Positions 1-10,187 of a stretch of 64,000 nt of DNA are shown in pieces. Position numbers and translations under genes: made by a program. Source of the DNA: Acidimicrobiales bacterium (GTDB lineage: Bacteria > Actinomycetota > Acidimicrobiia > Acidimicrobiales > SHLQ01); the NCBI GenBank assembly GCA_020629635.1, contig JAHDCX010000017.1, forward strand, positions 38,808 to 102,807. The letters are read 5' to 3'. Under the pieces are notes generated by a model. That model did not search any database. It saw nothing but the letters and a program-made list of their open reading frames with translations, and was not told the origin of the DNA. How positions within the stretch are numbered: the first letter of the stretch is position 1; the number at the start of each line of letters is the position of its first letter.

Positions 1-29
1 GCGAATTGTTTAGCGCTTCGGTGAGGGGT

Positions 30-206
30 TCATCGACGTCGACCGGCATGGAACGACGCCGAACCGAAGAGCAACAAGATGGTGATCCCGGCGGCCGCCG
101 GTCCGAAGAGCCACCAGGCGAGACCTGCGGCGATCAGCGTGCCCAGCAGCGACGACCCGAAGATGACCCACTGGTCGGGCCCATCTGACGCACGGTCACT
201 GCTCAC
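30..206 (-). CDS. small two-helix membrane protein, unknown
   Basis: The frame encodes about 58 residues with two hydrophobic segments, one running from WVIFGSSLLG through the Trp pair and one around AGITILLLFGSASF. A short basic tail ends in AGRRR. I chose the GTG at 206; a TTG at 224 would add six unlikely residues (MCHRWW). The gene is divergent from the one starting at 232, so both promoters would lie in the same few bases. I recognise no family. The two-helix topology is seen directly; any role is unknown. It could be a chance ORF, but the hydrophobicity pattern argues for a real protein. Confidence 0.45.
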   Translation of the reverse strand: MSSDRASDGPDQWVIFGSSLLGTLIAAGLAWWLFGPAAAGITILLLFGSASFHAGRRR

Positions 207-214
207 CCACCAAC

Positions 215-231
215 GATGACACAATTTCTCT
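215..231 (+). promoter_or_regulatory. leaderless-type -10 region of the 232 gene
   Basis: GATGACACAAT occupies 215-225, so the CACAAT hexamer (220-225) sits 6 nt before the GTG at 232. The same 11 bases recur at 1641-1651, again 6 nt before the GTG of the paralogous next gene. The shared block supports both start codons and suggests both genes are transcribed without a 5' leader. Confidence 0.4.
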
Positions 232-1641
232 GTGCATCACCCCCAACACGAAGAACCTGCGCGGAAGCCCAGCTCACGGTGGATGTGGTTTGCGATGAGC
301 ACCGTGGCGCATGTTGCGATTGCCGTTGTCTTCGTCGTCACCTCCGATGACAACGAAGAGCCAGGCGAGCCGGAGCAGGCCGCGACGACCAGCACTGCGG
401 CAGCCCCGGCGACGACAGTGACGCCTCGCGAGGCATCGATCGGGATGGTGACCGGGCTACCGCGTGGGCACCTGAGCGTCGTGCGAACCGAGGCTGGTCG
501 ACTGGCCTACGATGCGTCCAATTCGGGTGATCTGCAGGTGTATCGGTCGTTTGATGGGATTTCGTGGGAGCAGGTCGCGGTCGAACTGCCAGCGCTCTCG
601 ACGGACGCCGATACCGAGTTCACGCGCTACTCGGGGCCGATCGAGACTGCCGGTGGACTCATGATGTTGCACCTCACGCAATACGCCGACGACGCATCGG
701 CACCGGATGCGTCGTTCGAGGTCGATCTGCTCGTGTCGGTCGACGGCATCGTTTGGGAGCGCGGCCCGATCTCTCCGGTTCTTGCCGGCTCCGGCCGAAT
801 ATGGACCACCGATCTTCACGATGCCGAACGCGTCGGCTTCATCGTCTTCCGGAGCGGGAATGCGCTGTTCAGGTCTTTGCTGCGCTCTGCAGTGGTCGAA
901 GGTGTCCCCGTTCCGGCATCGGCCTGTGGGATGGAGGTGTCTCCGGGCGGTGTGAGTGTCGACGATTGTCATGGCGACAGTGTCACCATCACGCAGGCGC
1001 AGCTTCGTCCCGGCCTGGAGCCTGCGACCCTGCAGAGCTGTGCTGAGGCCGCCGCCCGCTATCCACTCGGGGCCCTCACTGTCTCGATCGCCGAGGTGTC
1101 GGATGGAACGGTCGTTGACTACGAGATCGATCACCGTGAGATCGATCAAGTCGCTGCCGTCGATGGCGACGTGTACCTGCTCGATCGAGGCGACAAGCAG
1201 TTTGGAGCGCTCCCAGCGGACTGCGAGCGGCTGTTGGAGGCCGTCGTTCGCTCCGCTGCACTCGTCCAATACTCAGATGATTCCCACGTGCGAATCGACC
1301 TCCCCGACCTGTCCGATCCGTCCCTGTGGAGTGATGGAACGCGTGTGGGCATCTGGAATGATGAACAGCTCGCCCATCTTCGGCCCGATGGTCAGTGGGA
1401 GGTATTGCTCGAGGTCCCCGACGACCTGCGCACGGCGTCGGCTTCCGTCCGATTCAGCCATGACAACACGCTCATGGGGTTCCTCACGCCCGAAACGTTG
1501 GCGATTGGAGACGTCGACGACGGTAGTTGGGAGATCGTCTCGCTCGACGAGAAGGGTCGAGAGTCGATGCTGCTTCATGTGGAGGACGACGGAGCGCTGA
1601 TTTCGACCGCGACCCGAACGATCTGGGTCACGCTGTCGTAG
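232..1641 (+). CDS. membrane-anchored extracytoplasmic protein, paralogue of next gene
   Basis: This is a 469-residue protein. A short basic N-terminus is followed by one hydrophobic segment at about residues 17-36 (around STVAHVAIAVVFVV). A Thr/Ala/Pro-rich linker and a long soluble domain outside the membrane come next. The soluble part contains a DGISWEQV element of the kind found in sialidase/BNR-like or WD-like propeller blades (DGxxW), and a second DGIVWERGP element about 60 residues on. It is paralogous to the gene at 1658: same architecture, same DGITW-type elements, same promoter block. A paired-cysteine region (CGMEVS, DDCHG, LQSCAEA) may form disulfides. Function is unknown. A beta-propeller fold is inference. 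Confidence 0.7.
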   Translation: MHHPQHEEPARKPSSRWMWFAMSTVAHVAIAVVFVVTSDDNEEPGEPEQAATTSTAAAPATTVTPREASIGMVTGLPRGHLSVVRTEAGRLAYDASNSGDLQVYRSFDGISWEQVAVELPALSTDADTEFTRYSGPIETAGGLMMLHLTQYADDASAPDASFEVDLLVSVDGIVWERGPISPVLAGSGRIWTTDLHDAERVGFIVFRSGNALFRSLLRSAVVEGVPVPASACGMEVSPGGVSVDDCHGDSVTITQAQLRPGLEPATLQSCAEAAARYPLGALTVSIAEVSDGTVVDYEIDHREIDQVAAVDGDVYLLDRGDKQFGALPADCERLLEAVVRSAALVQYSDDSHVRIDLPDLSDPSLWSDGTRVGIWNDEQLAHLRPDGQWEVLLEVPDDLRTASASVRFSHDNTLMGFLTPETLAIGDVDDGSWEIVSLDEKGRESMLLHVEDDGALISTATRTIWVTLS

Positions 1642-1657
1642 ATGACACAATCTGGTC
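1641..1657 (+). promoter_or_regulatory. duplicated leaderless-type -10 region of the 1658 gene
   Basis: GATGACACAAT at 1641-1651 begins on the last base of the preceding stop codon and places CACAAT 6 nt before the GTG at 1658. It is an exact copy of 215-225, so the promoter appears to have been duplicated with the gene. Confidence 0.4.
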
Positions 1658-3202
1658 GTGTACGGCGACGAGAAGGCGGACGGCGACGAGTCGGTGAGGG
1701 TCGAACTCGACCACCACGCCCCGTCACCCGAAGACGACGGAAGCCCTTCGGATTCGCACGGGCGAAGGAGCACCGTTCTCATCACCGGAATCGCCCTCGT
1801 GTCGGTGATCGCCACGGCGTTGCTGCTACGGCCACCCGAGGGCCAGACCGCAGCGGGAACGCCGCGGACGACCGTGCCCGACACGGCCGAATCCACCCCA
1901 ACCGAACCGCACGTCGAGGCGCAAGACGTGGGGTCGTTTCCCGTCGTCGGGCTCGACGTGCGACGGGTCGACTCGATGGCCGAATCCAACGGACGCCATC
2001 TCGCGCTGATTCACGGCGATGCCTCAGAGGCGGCACCTCTGCTGCTCGCTTCCGCCGATGGAATCACCTGGGATTCCGTCGAGCCGACGTTGACCGGACC
2101 AGCCTCGGTCGACGTGAGCGCTTCGGCCCGGTTCTCCCACCTGCGATCGACCCCGGAAGGCTTTGCGCTCCTGATGTGGTCGCTGACGACCGAAGCGGTC
2201 GACGAAGAGGTCGGTGAAAGCACCCGAGTCGTCCCTCGCCGCACCTTCGGATCTCTCCGCCAGCTCGTCTCCAACGATGGTGTGCGATGGAGATCGCGCA
2301 CGGCCGAACCCATCGTGGCCGACCACGAACGATCGCAGAGGTTCATCGCCTTCCACGGAGACAACCACGTCGTCCTGGCTCATTGGCGCCCGTCGCCGTG
2401 GCAAGCTGAGCTGCTCGCGAAGGCGGTGCGGCCCGGCCTCGTCCCGTCGGATGCATGCGATGTGCGCTGGGAGGCGTCTCGTCTCATCGTCTTCCCGTGC
2501 GACGACACGACGAGCTCCATTCTGGAGGCCGACGATCTGGTCGACGCTGAGCGCTACGACTCGTTTCGGGCCTGTGGTGATTCCCTTCGATGGGTTCCCT
2601 CGGTGAGCTACACGATTGCCCACCTCGACGCCGGGGTGGTCGGCACGCTCGACGATCCGACGCTGAGCCCGGGGAGCTGGTCCAGCCATGGAGACGACCT
2701 CCTCGTGGTCGACGCCGGAGACACGTTCGCCTCTGAAGTGGTCGATGCGTGTGCAGGAATCGTCGACATCGAGTTCCCCGAACCGTCGATCCTCCGATTG
2801 ACCCCAGGTGGCGAGACCGGCCGGCTACCGCTCGCCACCGTCGACGGAGCCGGTGTGCTGGGCACGCTCTTCAGCCACGGCGGAGAGATCACGCAGTGGG
2901 TCGATGACGAGCTCCTGGTCCTGGATGAAGGTGCTCGACAATGGCGTACCGCCCTGGCTGCACCGACGGCCGCTCCGCGCACGAGTCTCGCTCGGCGATC
3001 GTCGGGCGGCGACGTGGTGGCCCTCCTCGGCCCCGGTCAGGTCTGGATCGGACGAGTCTCGACGGGTGAGTGGGCCACCGCCGCCATCAGAGAACTGACC
3101 GACGAACGAGACGTCGTTCACGTCGACGACTCGGTCGTGCTCGTCGCAGACAGCTGGGAGGCGCGGGCAATCCCCACGCCCGGCACGGATGCCTCGTCAT
3201 GA
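1658..3202 (+). CDS. membrane-anchored extracytoplasmic protein, paralogue of previous gene
   Basis: This is a 514-residue protein from a GTG start. An acidic cytoplasmic N-terminus (about 35 residues) precedes a transmembrane segment, RRSTVLITGIALVSVIATALL. A Thr/Pro linker and a large extracytoplasmic domain follow. The element SADGITWDSVEPTL matches the DGISWEQVAVEL element of the upstream paralogue. Both also carry an SAxxRFSxxxxx-type stretch and Cys pairs at matching places (SDACDVRW, SFRACGDS). Tandem duplication is therefore likely. The gene ends 37 bp before the convergent sdhB stop, with a hairpin between. I do not recognise a named family; a secreted propeller-like sensor or binding protein is a guess. 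Confidence 0.7.
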   Translation: MYGDEKADGDESVRVELDHHAPSPEDDGSPSDSHGRRSTVLITGIALVSVIATALLLRPPEGQTAAGTPRTTVPDTAESTPTEPHVEAQDVGSFPVVGLDVRRVDSMAESNGRHLALIHGDASEAAPLLLASADGITWDSVEPTLTGPASVDVSASARFSHLRSTPEGFALLMWSLTTEAVDEEVGESTRVVPRRTFGSLRQLVSNDGVRWRSRTAEPIVADHERSQRFIAFHGDNHVVLAHWRPSPWQAELLAKAVRPGLVPSDACDVRWEASRLIVFPCDDTTSSILEADDLVDAERYDSFRACGDSLRWVPSVSYTIAHLDAGVVGTLDDPTLSPGSWSSHGDDLLVVDAGDTFASEVVDACAGIVDIEFPEPSILRLTPGGETGRLPLATVDGAGVLGTLFSHGGEITQWVDDELLVLDEGARQWRTALAAPTAAPRTSLARRSSGGDVVALLGPGQVWIGRVSTGEWATAAIRELTDERDVVHVDDSVVLVADSWEARAIPTPGTDASS

Positions 3203-3223
3203 AAGATCGATTGGCAGGACTTC

Positions 3224-3240
3224 GAGCGTCGCTGACGCTC
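3224..3240. terminator. hairpin between convergent genes
   Basis: GAGCGTC-GCT-GACGCTC is a perfect 7-bp stem with a 3-nt loop between the stop codons of the 1658 gene and sdhB. It touches the sdhB stop. There is no clear T-tract, so a bidirectional terminator is likely but not certain. Confidence 0.5.
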
Positions 3241-4014
3241 AGGTGCTCTGACCGGCGAGCTTTCGGTTCTTGATCTTGGCCTTGACGTAGTCGCGGTTCA
3301 GGAACGCGATGAAGTCCAGGCTGATCTCCTTCGGGCACGCCTCATGGCATTCGCCGTGGTTCGTGCAGGTGCCGAAGAAGTCCTCCATCGTGTCGACCAT
3401 CGCCTCGGTGCGCATCCATCGTTCGGCCTGCCCCTGCGGCAACAGGTTGAGGTGCTGCACCTTGGCCGCCGTGAAGAGCTGCGCCGCCGAGTTCGGGCAT
3501 GCCGCAACGCACGCGCCACAGCCGATGCACGCCGCCGCGTCGAACGCCATGTCCGCGGCTTCTTTCGGCACCGGTGTCAGGTTGGCGTCGGGAGCCGACC
3601 CGGTCGACACGGTCACGTAGCCGCCGGCCTGCTGGATCTTGTCCATGGCCGCCCGGCTGACTGCCAGGTCCTTGATCACGGGGAAGCTCGTCGCCCGGAA
3701 CGGTTCGATCGTGATGTGATCGCCGTCAGAGAACGTGCGCATGTGCAGCTGGCACGTGGCCTGTCCCTTGTTGGGGCCATGCGCCTGCCCGTTGATCATC
3801 AGCGAGCACGTGCCGCAGATGCCTTCGCGGCAATCGGACTCGAAGGTGATCGGCATGACCTCGTCGTCGACGAGACGCTCGTTGACGAGGTCGAGCATTT
3901 CGAGGAACGACGCGTCGGGGCTGATCCCCTTCGCTTCGTACGTCTCGAAACGGCCCTCCGAAACGGGGCCGTCCTGGCGCCAGACCTCGAGGGTGACATT
4001 GATGGTTTGCTCGC

Positions 4015-4018
<4 letters not shown>
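3239..4018 (-). CDS. sdhB: succinate dehydrogenase iron-sulfur subunit
   Basis: This 259-residue subunit carries electrons from the SdhA flavin to the quinone site. The N-terminal ferredoxin domain has its 2Fe-2S cysteines in CREGICGTC (C63, C68, C71) and a later Cys in GQATCQLH. The C-terminal domain has [12 protein letters not shown] and [12 protein letters not shown] for the 4Fe-4S and 3Fe-4S clusters. The [11 protein letters not shown] form is typical of actinobacterial type-B complexes that use one di-haem membrane subunit, as here. The start is the GTG at 4018, which overlaps the sdhA stop by 4 bp (GTGA). A longer reading of this frame into sdhA is not credible. It is the last gene of sdhCAB. 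Confidence 0.95.
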
Positions 4019-5970
<1,952 letters not shown>

Positions 5971-5971
5971 G

Positions 5972-6823
5972 TCAGGCCTCTTTTTTCTCGATCTCGTGTT
6001 CGAAGCACTCCATCGCACCTTCTTCGGTGGTTTCGGCTGCGCACGGGTTGCTGTCATTGTCGATCACACCCGCCTGGGTGAGGATCGGGAAACTCAGGTT
6101 GCCCACAAGGATGACACCTGCGAGGCCGGCGGCGAGACCCCTACGGGCCGCGTTGTATTTCGGATTGTTGATGCCGAGGCTCTGGAACATCGACCATGCG
6201 CCGTGGAAGATGTGGATCGACAGCGCAACGTTGGCCACGATGTACACGATCGCGACGGGGAGGTTGCCGAGGCTGTTGGCGAGGTTGCCGTACGGGTCGC
6301 CACGCACATAGTCGGTGTGTGGCAGCCAACCCCAGGTGAGATCGGCGAGGTGAAACACGAGGTACAGCGAGATGATGGGGCCCGTCCAGCGCATCGTCCG
6401 GCTGGCGTAGTTGGCGGCGATGTAGTCGCGGCCGCCGGGGTAGCTCTTCTGCCCGTCCATGAAGTTGGCGCCCTCGGAGGCCGACCGACTGATTTCCTTC
6501 GTCGTGTACGCCGCGGCGATGTGCAGTCCAAACATTGCAATCAGCCCGAAGCGAAGGATCCACAGCAACCAGGTGCGTGGCACGAGACCGCCACCGAGAT
6601 CTCGGAGGAGTTCGGCGTACTCGTGAAGCGACACCGGGCCCTGGTACACCTTCAGATTTCCGAGCATGTGGGCAATGACGAAGCCGATCAGGCCAGCGCC
6701 CGTGACCGCCATCACCCACTTGCGCCCGACCGCCGATTGCCAGATGTTCAGCGGGAACGGCAGGTCCTTCTTGCGTGACCGGATCGGCTGGGGGTCACGC
6801 AGATTGGGCATCGTCGAGGCCAT
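5972..6823 (-). CDS. sdhC: succinate dehydrogenase cytochrome b subunit (type B)
   Basis: This is a 283-residue membrane subunit with five hydrophobic helices. They include [52 protein letters not shown] and [19 protein letters not shown]. Histidines inside or next to the helices (AHML, LHIA, FHLAD, IHIFHG) fit two b-type haems. The single fused subunit and the absence of sdhD indicate a type-B complex passing electrons to a low-potential quinone such as menaquinone (family knowledge). The ATG at 6823 follows an AAGGAAG ribosome site. The C-terminus, with [10 protein letters not shown] and a charged end, is soluble. It is the first gene of the operon. Confidence 0.93.
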   Translation of the reverse strand: MASTMPNLRDPQPIRSRKKDLPFPLNIWQSAVGRKWVMAVTGAGLIGFVIAHMLGNLKVYQGPVSLHEYAELLRDLGGGLVPRTWLLWILRFGLIAMFGLHIAAAYTTKEISRSASEGANFMDGQKSYPGGRDYIAANYASRTMRWTGPIISLYLVFHLADLTWGWLPHTDYVRGDPYGNLANSLGNLPVAIVYIVANVALSIHIFHGAWSMFQSLGINNPKYNAARRGLAAGLAGVILVGNLSFPILTQAGVIDNDSNPCAAETTEEGAMECFEHEIEKKEA

Positions 6824-6864
6824 GGGTGCTTCCTTGGTCGTGTCGTCTCGGGGATCGATGACTG

Positions 6865-6884
6865 GGGCACGAAGAACCGTGCCC
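6865..6884. promoter_or_regulatory. inverted repeat upstream of sdhC
   Basis: GGGCACG-AAGAAC-CGTGCCC is a perfect 7-bp inverted repeat about 42 bp upstream of the sdhC start, in the 154-bp gap before the GH2 gene. It could be a regulator site for the sdh operon or a leader hairpin. No regulator is encoded next to it. Confidence 0.35.
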
Positions 6885-6977
6885 TTCCATCATCGGCCAC
6901 GTTGCCTTCGAACCTAGTGATCGGCCGAAGAGATGGCACAACCAACGTGACGCCTGTGACAGACGCCCGCCGCCTCG

Positions 6978-9074
6978 TCAGATCGCCCGGAAGTGTCGTT
7001 CGTTGGTCGCGATCGGGTCGCCGGCATTTCCCGGCGCCCGAACCTCGAGGCGAACCGTGGCGATGTCGCCGATCCGTCCACCCCGAATCGTGAGCTCGGC
7101 GACGTAGCTCACCTCGTCGGCGGTGGCCCGTCCTGACCACACTTGGGTCCGTTCGCCGCGTTGGTCGACGATCGTCGCCCACAGTTCGAAATCGGTGTCG
7201 TCGTGAGAGTCGTTGCACAGGTGAACGGAAACCCGGCTCGTCGTCCGCGACGGGATGTCGGGCAGCGGTGGATAGACGACGGGGTGGATTGGTTGGATGC
7301 CGCGCCGCACGGCGTCGAGGACCGGCCGGGGTGTCCCGTCGTGGTCGAACAGTCCTCGGTGCAGACCTGGTCCGGGTGCTTTCCACAGTCCGGCGAAGAA
7401 CCCTCCGCACGGCCGGTACTTCAGGACGCGGAGGATGTCGAGCGTGGTGGCCATCACCTCTGCCTGGTACCAGCGCGAGGCGTCAGCCCACTCATCGACC
7501 GTGTCGAAGCTCGCTGGCGGCAACTGTGCCCGGAGGGCGTCGGCCTCAGCGCCCGGGGCGCTGAGCAGCGCATCGAGCCCGCCCGAGAGGTCGGCGGGGA
7601 GCGCCTGTGCGCCGAGGTCGGTCGCGAATCGCACGAGCCTTGGCAGCGTCGCCGCGAATTCGACGAGATCGGCGGCGTCCCCATCGAGCCAACCGAAGTG
7701 CAGGGCCACGTCGGAGCCAGCGAGCCGCGGAACGTGGGGTGCGACGTCGGAATGCGACACGCACGGCCGGGACGGATCGGACTTGCGGAACTCCCGAGAG
7801 ATTGCCCGGTCGATCACCGTGCGGTTCCACGACGGCCACTGTTGTTGGCGGAGGTTGGGTGCGGCGGTCGTTCGTGGCTCGTTGGTGTGTGGCCGCATGT
7901 GCGCGCCCCACACGACGATCGATGGGCGATGGCCGTGCAGGTCGACGAGCTCGCGGACGTGCTGTTCGGCTCGTGCCGTTGCTCTGCGCTCCAGCAGCCC
8001 GACGAGTGGTAGGTCCTGCCAGACGAGCAAACCGAGTTCGTCGCACGCATCGAGGAACTCTCGACGGGTGACATGGCTGCGGATCCGGACCATCGTGAAC
8101 CCGGCGTCTCGGATGGCCCGTGCTTCGGCGTGGAGCTCGTCAGCCGTCGCATTGGCCAGGTCGGGACGGAACGGCGCGACATTGACTCCGGCACAAAAGA
8201 TGCGGCGCCCGTTCACCCGCACGATGAAGTCGGTCATCGACGTCGTCCGGAAGCCGATACGTCTCGCCACCCGGTCCGAGATCGAGCCACGCTCGGTCAG
8301 GACCGTGACTCGCAGATCGTGCAGTGCCTGGTCGCCGTGGCCGTGCGGCCACCACAGCACGGGGTCGGCAACGTCGACGGTCCACTCGAGTCGGTTCTCG
8401 CCCGCGGCGACGACCTGCTCGGTCGTGTCGTGGTGCCCGCATACCTCCGTCTGCAGGGTGATCGTCCCGGGTTCGGCAGCCAGCACGATGGCGCGAAGCT
8501 GAAGGGTGGCGCGTTTCGCGTCGGCGTCGGCGCAGATCGCTCGGAAGTGACGGATCGCGATCGGGCCGGTGTCGCTGCATTCGACCGAACCCCAGATCCC
8601 GGCGGGGTTCCAGGACGCCGGCATTGCTGGTGCGTCGGTGAACCACCCGGTCAGTGACCGTTTCGGGCCGTCGGGACGAACGTTGGGGGCCGCCACCTCA
8701 ACGGCGAGCACGGAGGTGCCGGCGTACTGGGCGAGATCGGTGATCTCGAATCGATGCGTGGTGTAGTAGCCGTCCGTGGGGCCGAGATACACGCCGTCGA
8801 GGAACACGTCCGCGGCGTCGCACAGGCCCCGGAATCGAATCCACCGGCGCTGACCGTCGCCGAGTCGGGGCACGGTCAGGTCGGCTCGGTGAAGAAGCGT
8901 TCCGTCGTGATCGGCGAAGGCGCGTTCGGTCTGCCAGTGGCCGGGAACGGTGACGGGGGCCCAGTCGGAGTCGTCGTAGTCGGGGTCGCTGAACTGACGG
9001 AGTAGCCGCTCATTCGCGGGCGAGGCTCGCCAGTTCGCCACACCGAACGAGGTCGGTCCTTCACCTTCGGGCAT
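6978..9074 (-). CDS. glycoside hydrolase family 2-like protein, catalytic residues altered
   Basis: This 698-residue protein has the GH2 order: an N-terminal jelly-roll sugar-binding domain (WAPVTVPGHWQ, WIRFRGLCDAADVFLDG, VEVAAPNV), an immunoglobulin-like domain (RIGFRTT), then a TIM-barrel (AGVNVAPFRPDL, AGFTMVRIRSHV, LGLLVWQDLPL). The barrel resembles beta-mannosidases. Two catalytic positions look wrong. The usual acid/base signature after SIVVW (GNNE-type) is replaced by GAHMRPHTNEP near residue 386, and the usual nucleophile signature EFGAQ is ATDLGAQALP near 485, so Glu is Asp. No signal peptide is seen. The start is the ATG at 9074, supported by a TACCCT box 6 nt upstream. It may be inactive, a binding protein, or use an unusual mechanism. 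Confidence 0.8.
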   Translation of the reverse strand: MPEGEGPTSFGVANWRASPANERLLRQFSDPDYDDSDWAPVTVPGHWQTERAFADHDGTLLHRADLTVPRLGDGQRRWIRFRGLCDAADVFLDGVYLGPTDGYYTTHRFEITDLAQYAGTSVLAVEVAAPNVRPDGPKRSLTGWFTDAPAMPASWNPAGIWGSVECSDTGPIAIRHFRAICADADAKRATLQLRAIVLAAEPGTITLQTEVCGHHDTTEQVVAAGENRLEWTVDVADPVLWWPHGHGDQALHDLRVTVLTERGSISDRVARRIGFRTTSMTDFIVRVNGRRIFCAGVNVAPFRPDLANATADELHAEARAIRDAGFTMVRIRSHVTRREFLDACDELGLLVWQDLPLVGLLERRATARAEQHVRELVDLHGHRPSIVVWGAHMRPHTNEPRTTAAPNLRQQQWPSWNRTVIDRAISREFRKSDPSRPCVSHSDVAPHVPRLAGSDVALHFGWLDGDAADLVEFAATLPRLVRFATDLGAQALPADLSGGLDALLSAPGAEADALRAQLPPASFDTVDEWADASRWYQAEVMATTLDILRVLKYRPCGGFFAGLWKAPGPGLHRGLFDHDGTPRPVLDAVRRGIQPIHPVVYPPLPDIPSRTTSRVSVHLCNDSHDDTDFELWATIVDQRGERTQVWSGRATADEVSYVAELTIRGGRIGDIATVRLEVRAPGNAGDPIATNERHFRAI

Positions 9075-9080
9075 CGGTCG

Positions 9081-9086
9081 AGGGTA
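9081..9086 (-). promoter_or_regulatory. -10 box, leaderless GH2-like gene
   Basis: Read on the minus strand, TACCCT lies 6 nt before the ATG at 9074. It faces the -10 of the divergent oxidoreductase gene 24 bp away, so the two promoters are back to back. Confidence 0.4.
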
Positions 9087-9109
9087 ATCGAGGGCGTCCA
9101 CCCGATGGC

Positions 9110-9115
9110 TAGTGT
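9110..9115 (+). promoter_or_regulatory. -10 box, leaderless LLM oxidoreductase gene
   Basis: TAGTGT lies exactly 7 nt before the ATG at 9123. Transcription would begin at or next to that ATG, which argues against the earlier in-frame ATG at 9105. Confidence 0.45.
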
Positions 9116-9122
9116 CGAAGGC

Positions 9123-10178
9123 ATGCTGGTCGAAACGCTCCTTCCGCTCGGCAAGCTCGATCCCGGTCTCCGTGAGCCGGACACGCCGCTCGACAGCCGT
9201 GAGTTTGCGACACTGGCGCAGCGCGCCGAGTCGGTGGGTCTCGACGCAGTGCTGGTCGAGGAAACGAAGGACGACCCGTTCCAGTTGCTCGCGCTCGGCG
9301 CCGCTGCGACCGAACGCATCGGCGTCGGGACGTCGGTGTCGATGGCGTTTCCCCGAAGCCCGACGGTCACGGCGATGTCGGCCTGGTCGCTCCAAAAGCT
9401 GTCGAACGGTCGGGCGATCCTGGGGCTCGGAACGCAGGTGCGGGCCCATGTGGAGCGAAGATTTGGGCTGCCGTGGCGGGCGCCAGCGCCATGGATGCGC
9501 GACTACATCGGCGCAATGCGTGCGGTGTGGCAGACCTGGCAGACTGGCGAGACGCTGCGCTTCGAGAGCGAGCACTACTCACTCGACCTGATGGTTCCGC
9601 TCTTCGACCCCGGTCCGATCGACCATCCCGAGATCCCGGTCCACGTCGCCGCAATCGGCCCGAACATGTGCGCCATGGCCGGCGAGGTCGCGGACGGTGT
9701 GCGGCTCCATCCGGTCTGCACGCCGCGGTTCATCGACGAAGCAGTGCTGCCTGCCGTCAGTCGTGGTGCGGCCCGATCTGGCCGGAGTCTCGATGGGTTC
9801 GAGGTGTGCATGAAGCCGCTCGTCGGCACGGCGGAAACACCCGCCGCGCTCGATTCGGTGATCAGAACCGTTCGAGCTCGCGTGGCCTTCTATCTCTCCA
9901 CGCCGTCGTATCGACGGACGTTTGCGCTGCATGGGTGGGAGGGCATCGCCCGAGAGGCCTCCACCTTGTCTCGGGAGAAGCGGTGGGACGAGCTGCCCGA
10001 CCTCGTGCACGACGAGATGTTGCACACCGTCGCCACGATCGGATTGCACGACGAGATCGGCGACCTGCTTCGGGACCGCTATCTCGGCCGATGCGACCGG
10101 ATCGAGTTCTCGATCCCGGTCACCAGCGAGGACGACGCGGGCCGCCTCCGCGCCATCCTCGACGAGATCCGTCGCTGA
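9123..10178 (+). CDS. LLM-class, probably F420-dependent oxidoreductase
   Basis: This 351-residue luciferase-like monooxygenase fold protein resembles the F420-dependent MSMEG_2256-type subfamily. Family features include the opening strand VETLLPLGKL, the AESVGLDAVLVEE strand-helix, the GVGTSVSMAFPRSPTVTA segment, LGLGTQVRAHVERRFG, and HVAAIGPNMCAMAGEVADG near the middle. The latter motif corresponds to the cofactor phosphate-binding region in related enzymes. Such enzymes transfer hydride to or from coenzyme F420; the substrate is unknown. The promoter position favours ATG 9123 over ATG 9105. It converges on the RTX-repeat gene with a 9-bp gap. The cofactor assignment is family knowledge and could not be tested here. 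Confidence 0.85.
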   Translation: MLVETLLPLGKLDPGLREPDTPLDSREFATLAQRAESVGLDAVLVEETKDDPFQLLALGAAATERIGVGTSVSMAFPRSPTVTAMSAWSLQKLSNGRAILGLGTQVRAHVERRFGLPWRAPAPWMRDYIGAMRAVWQTWQTGETLRFESEHYSLDLMVPLFDPGPIDHPEIPVHVAAIGPNMCAMAGEVADGVRLHPVCTPRFIDEAVLPAVSRGAARSGRSLDGFEVCMKPLVGTAETPAALDSVIRTVRARVAFYLSTPSYRRTFALHGWEGIAREASTLSREKRWDELPDLVHDEMLHTVATIGLHDEIGDLLRDRYLGRCDRIEFSIPVTSEDDAGRLRAILDEIRR

Positions 10179-10187
10179 CCCAGCTCG

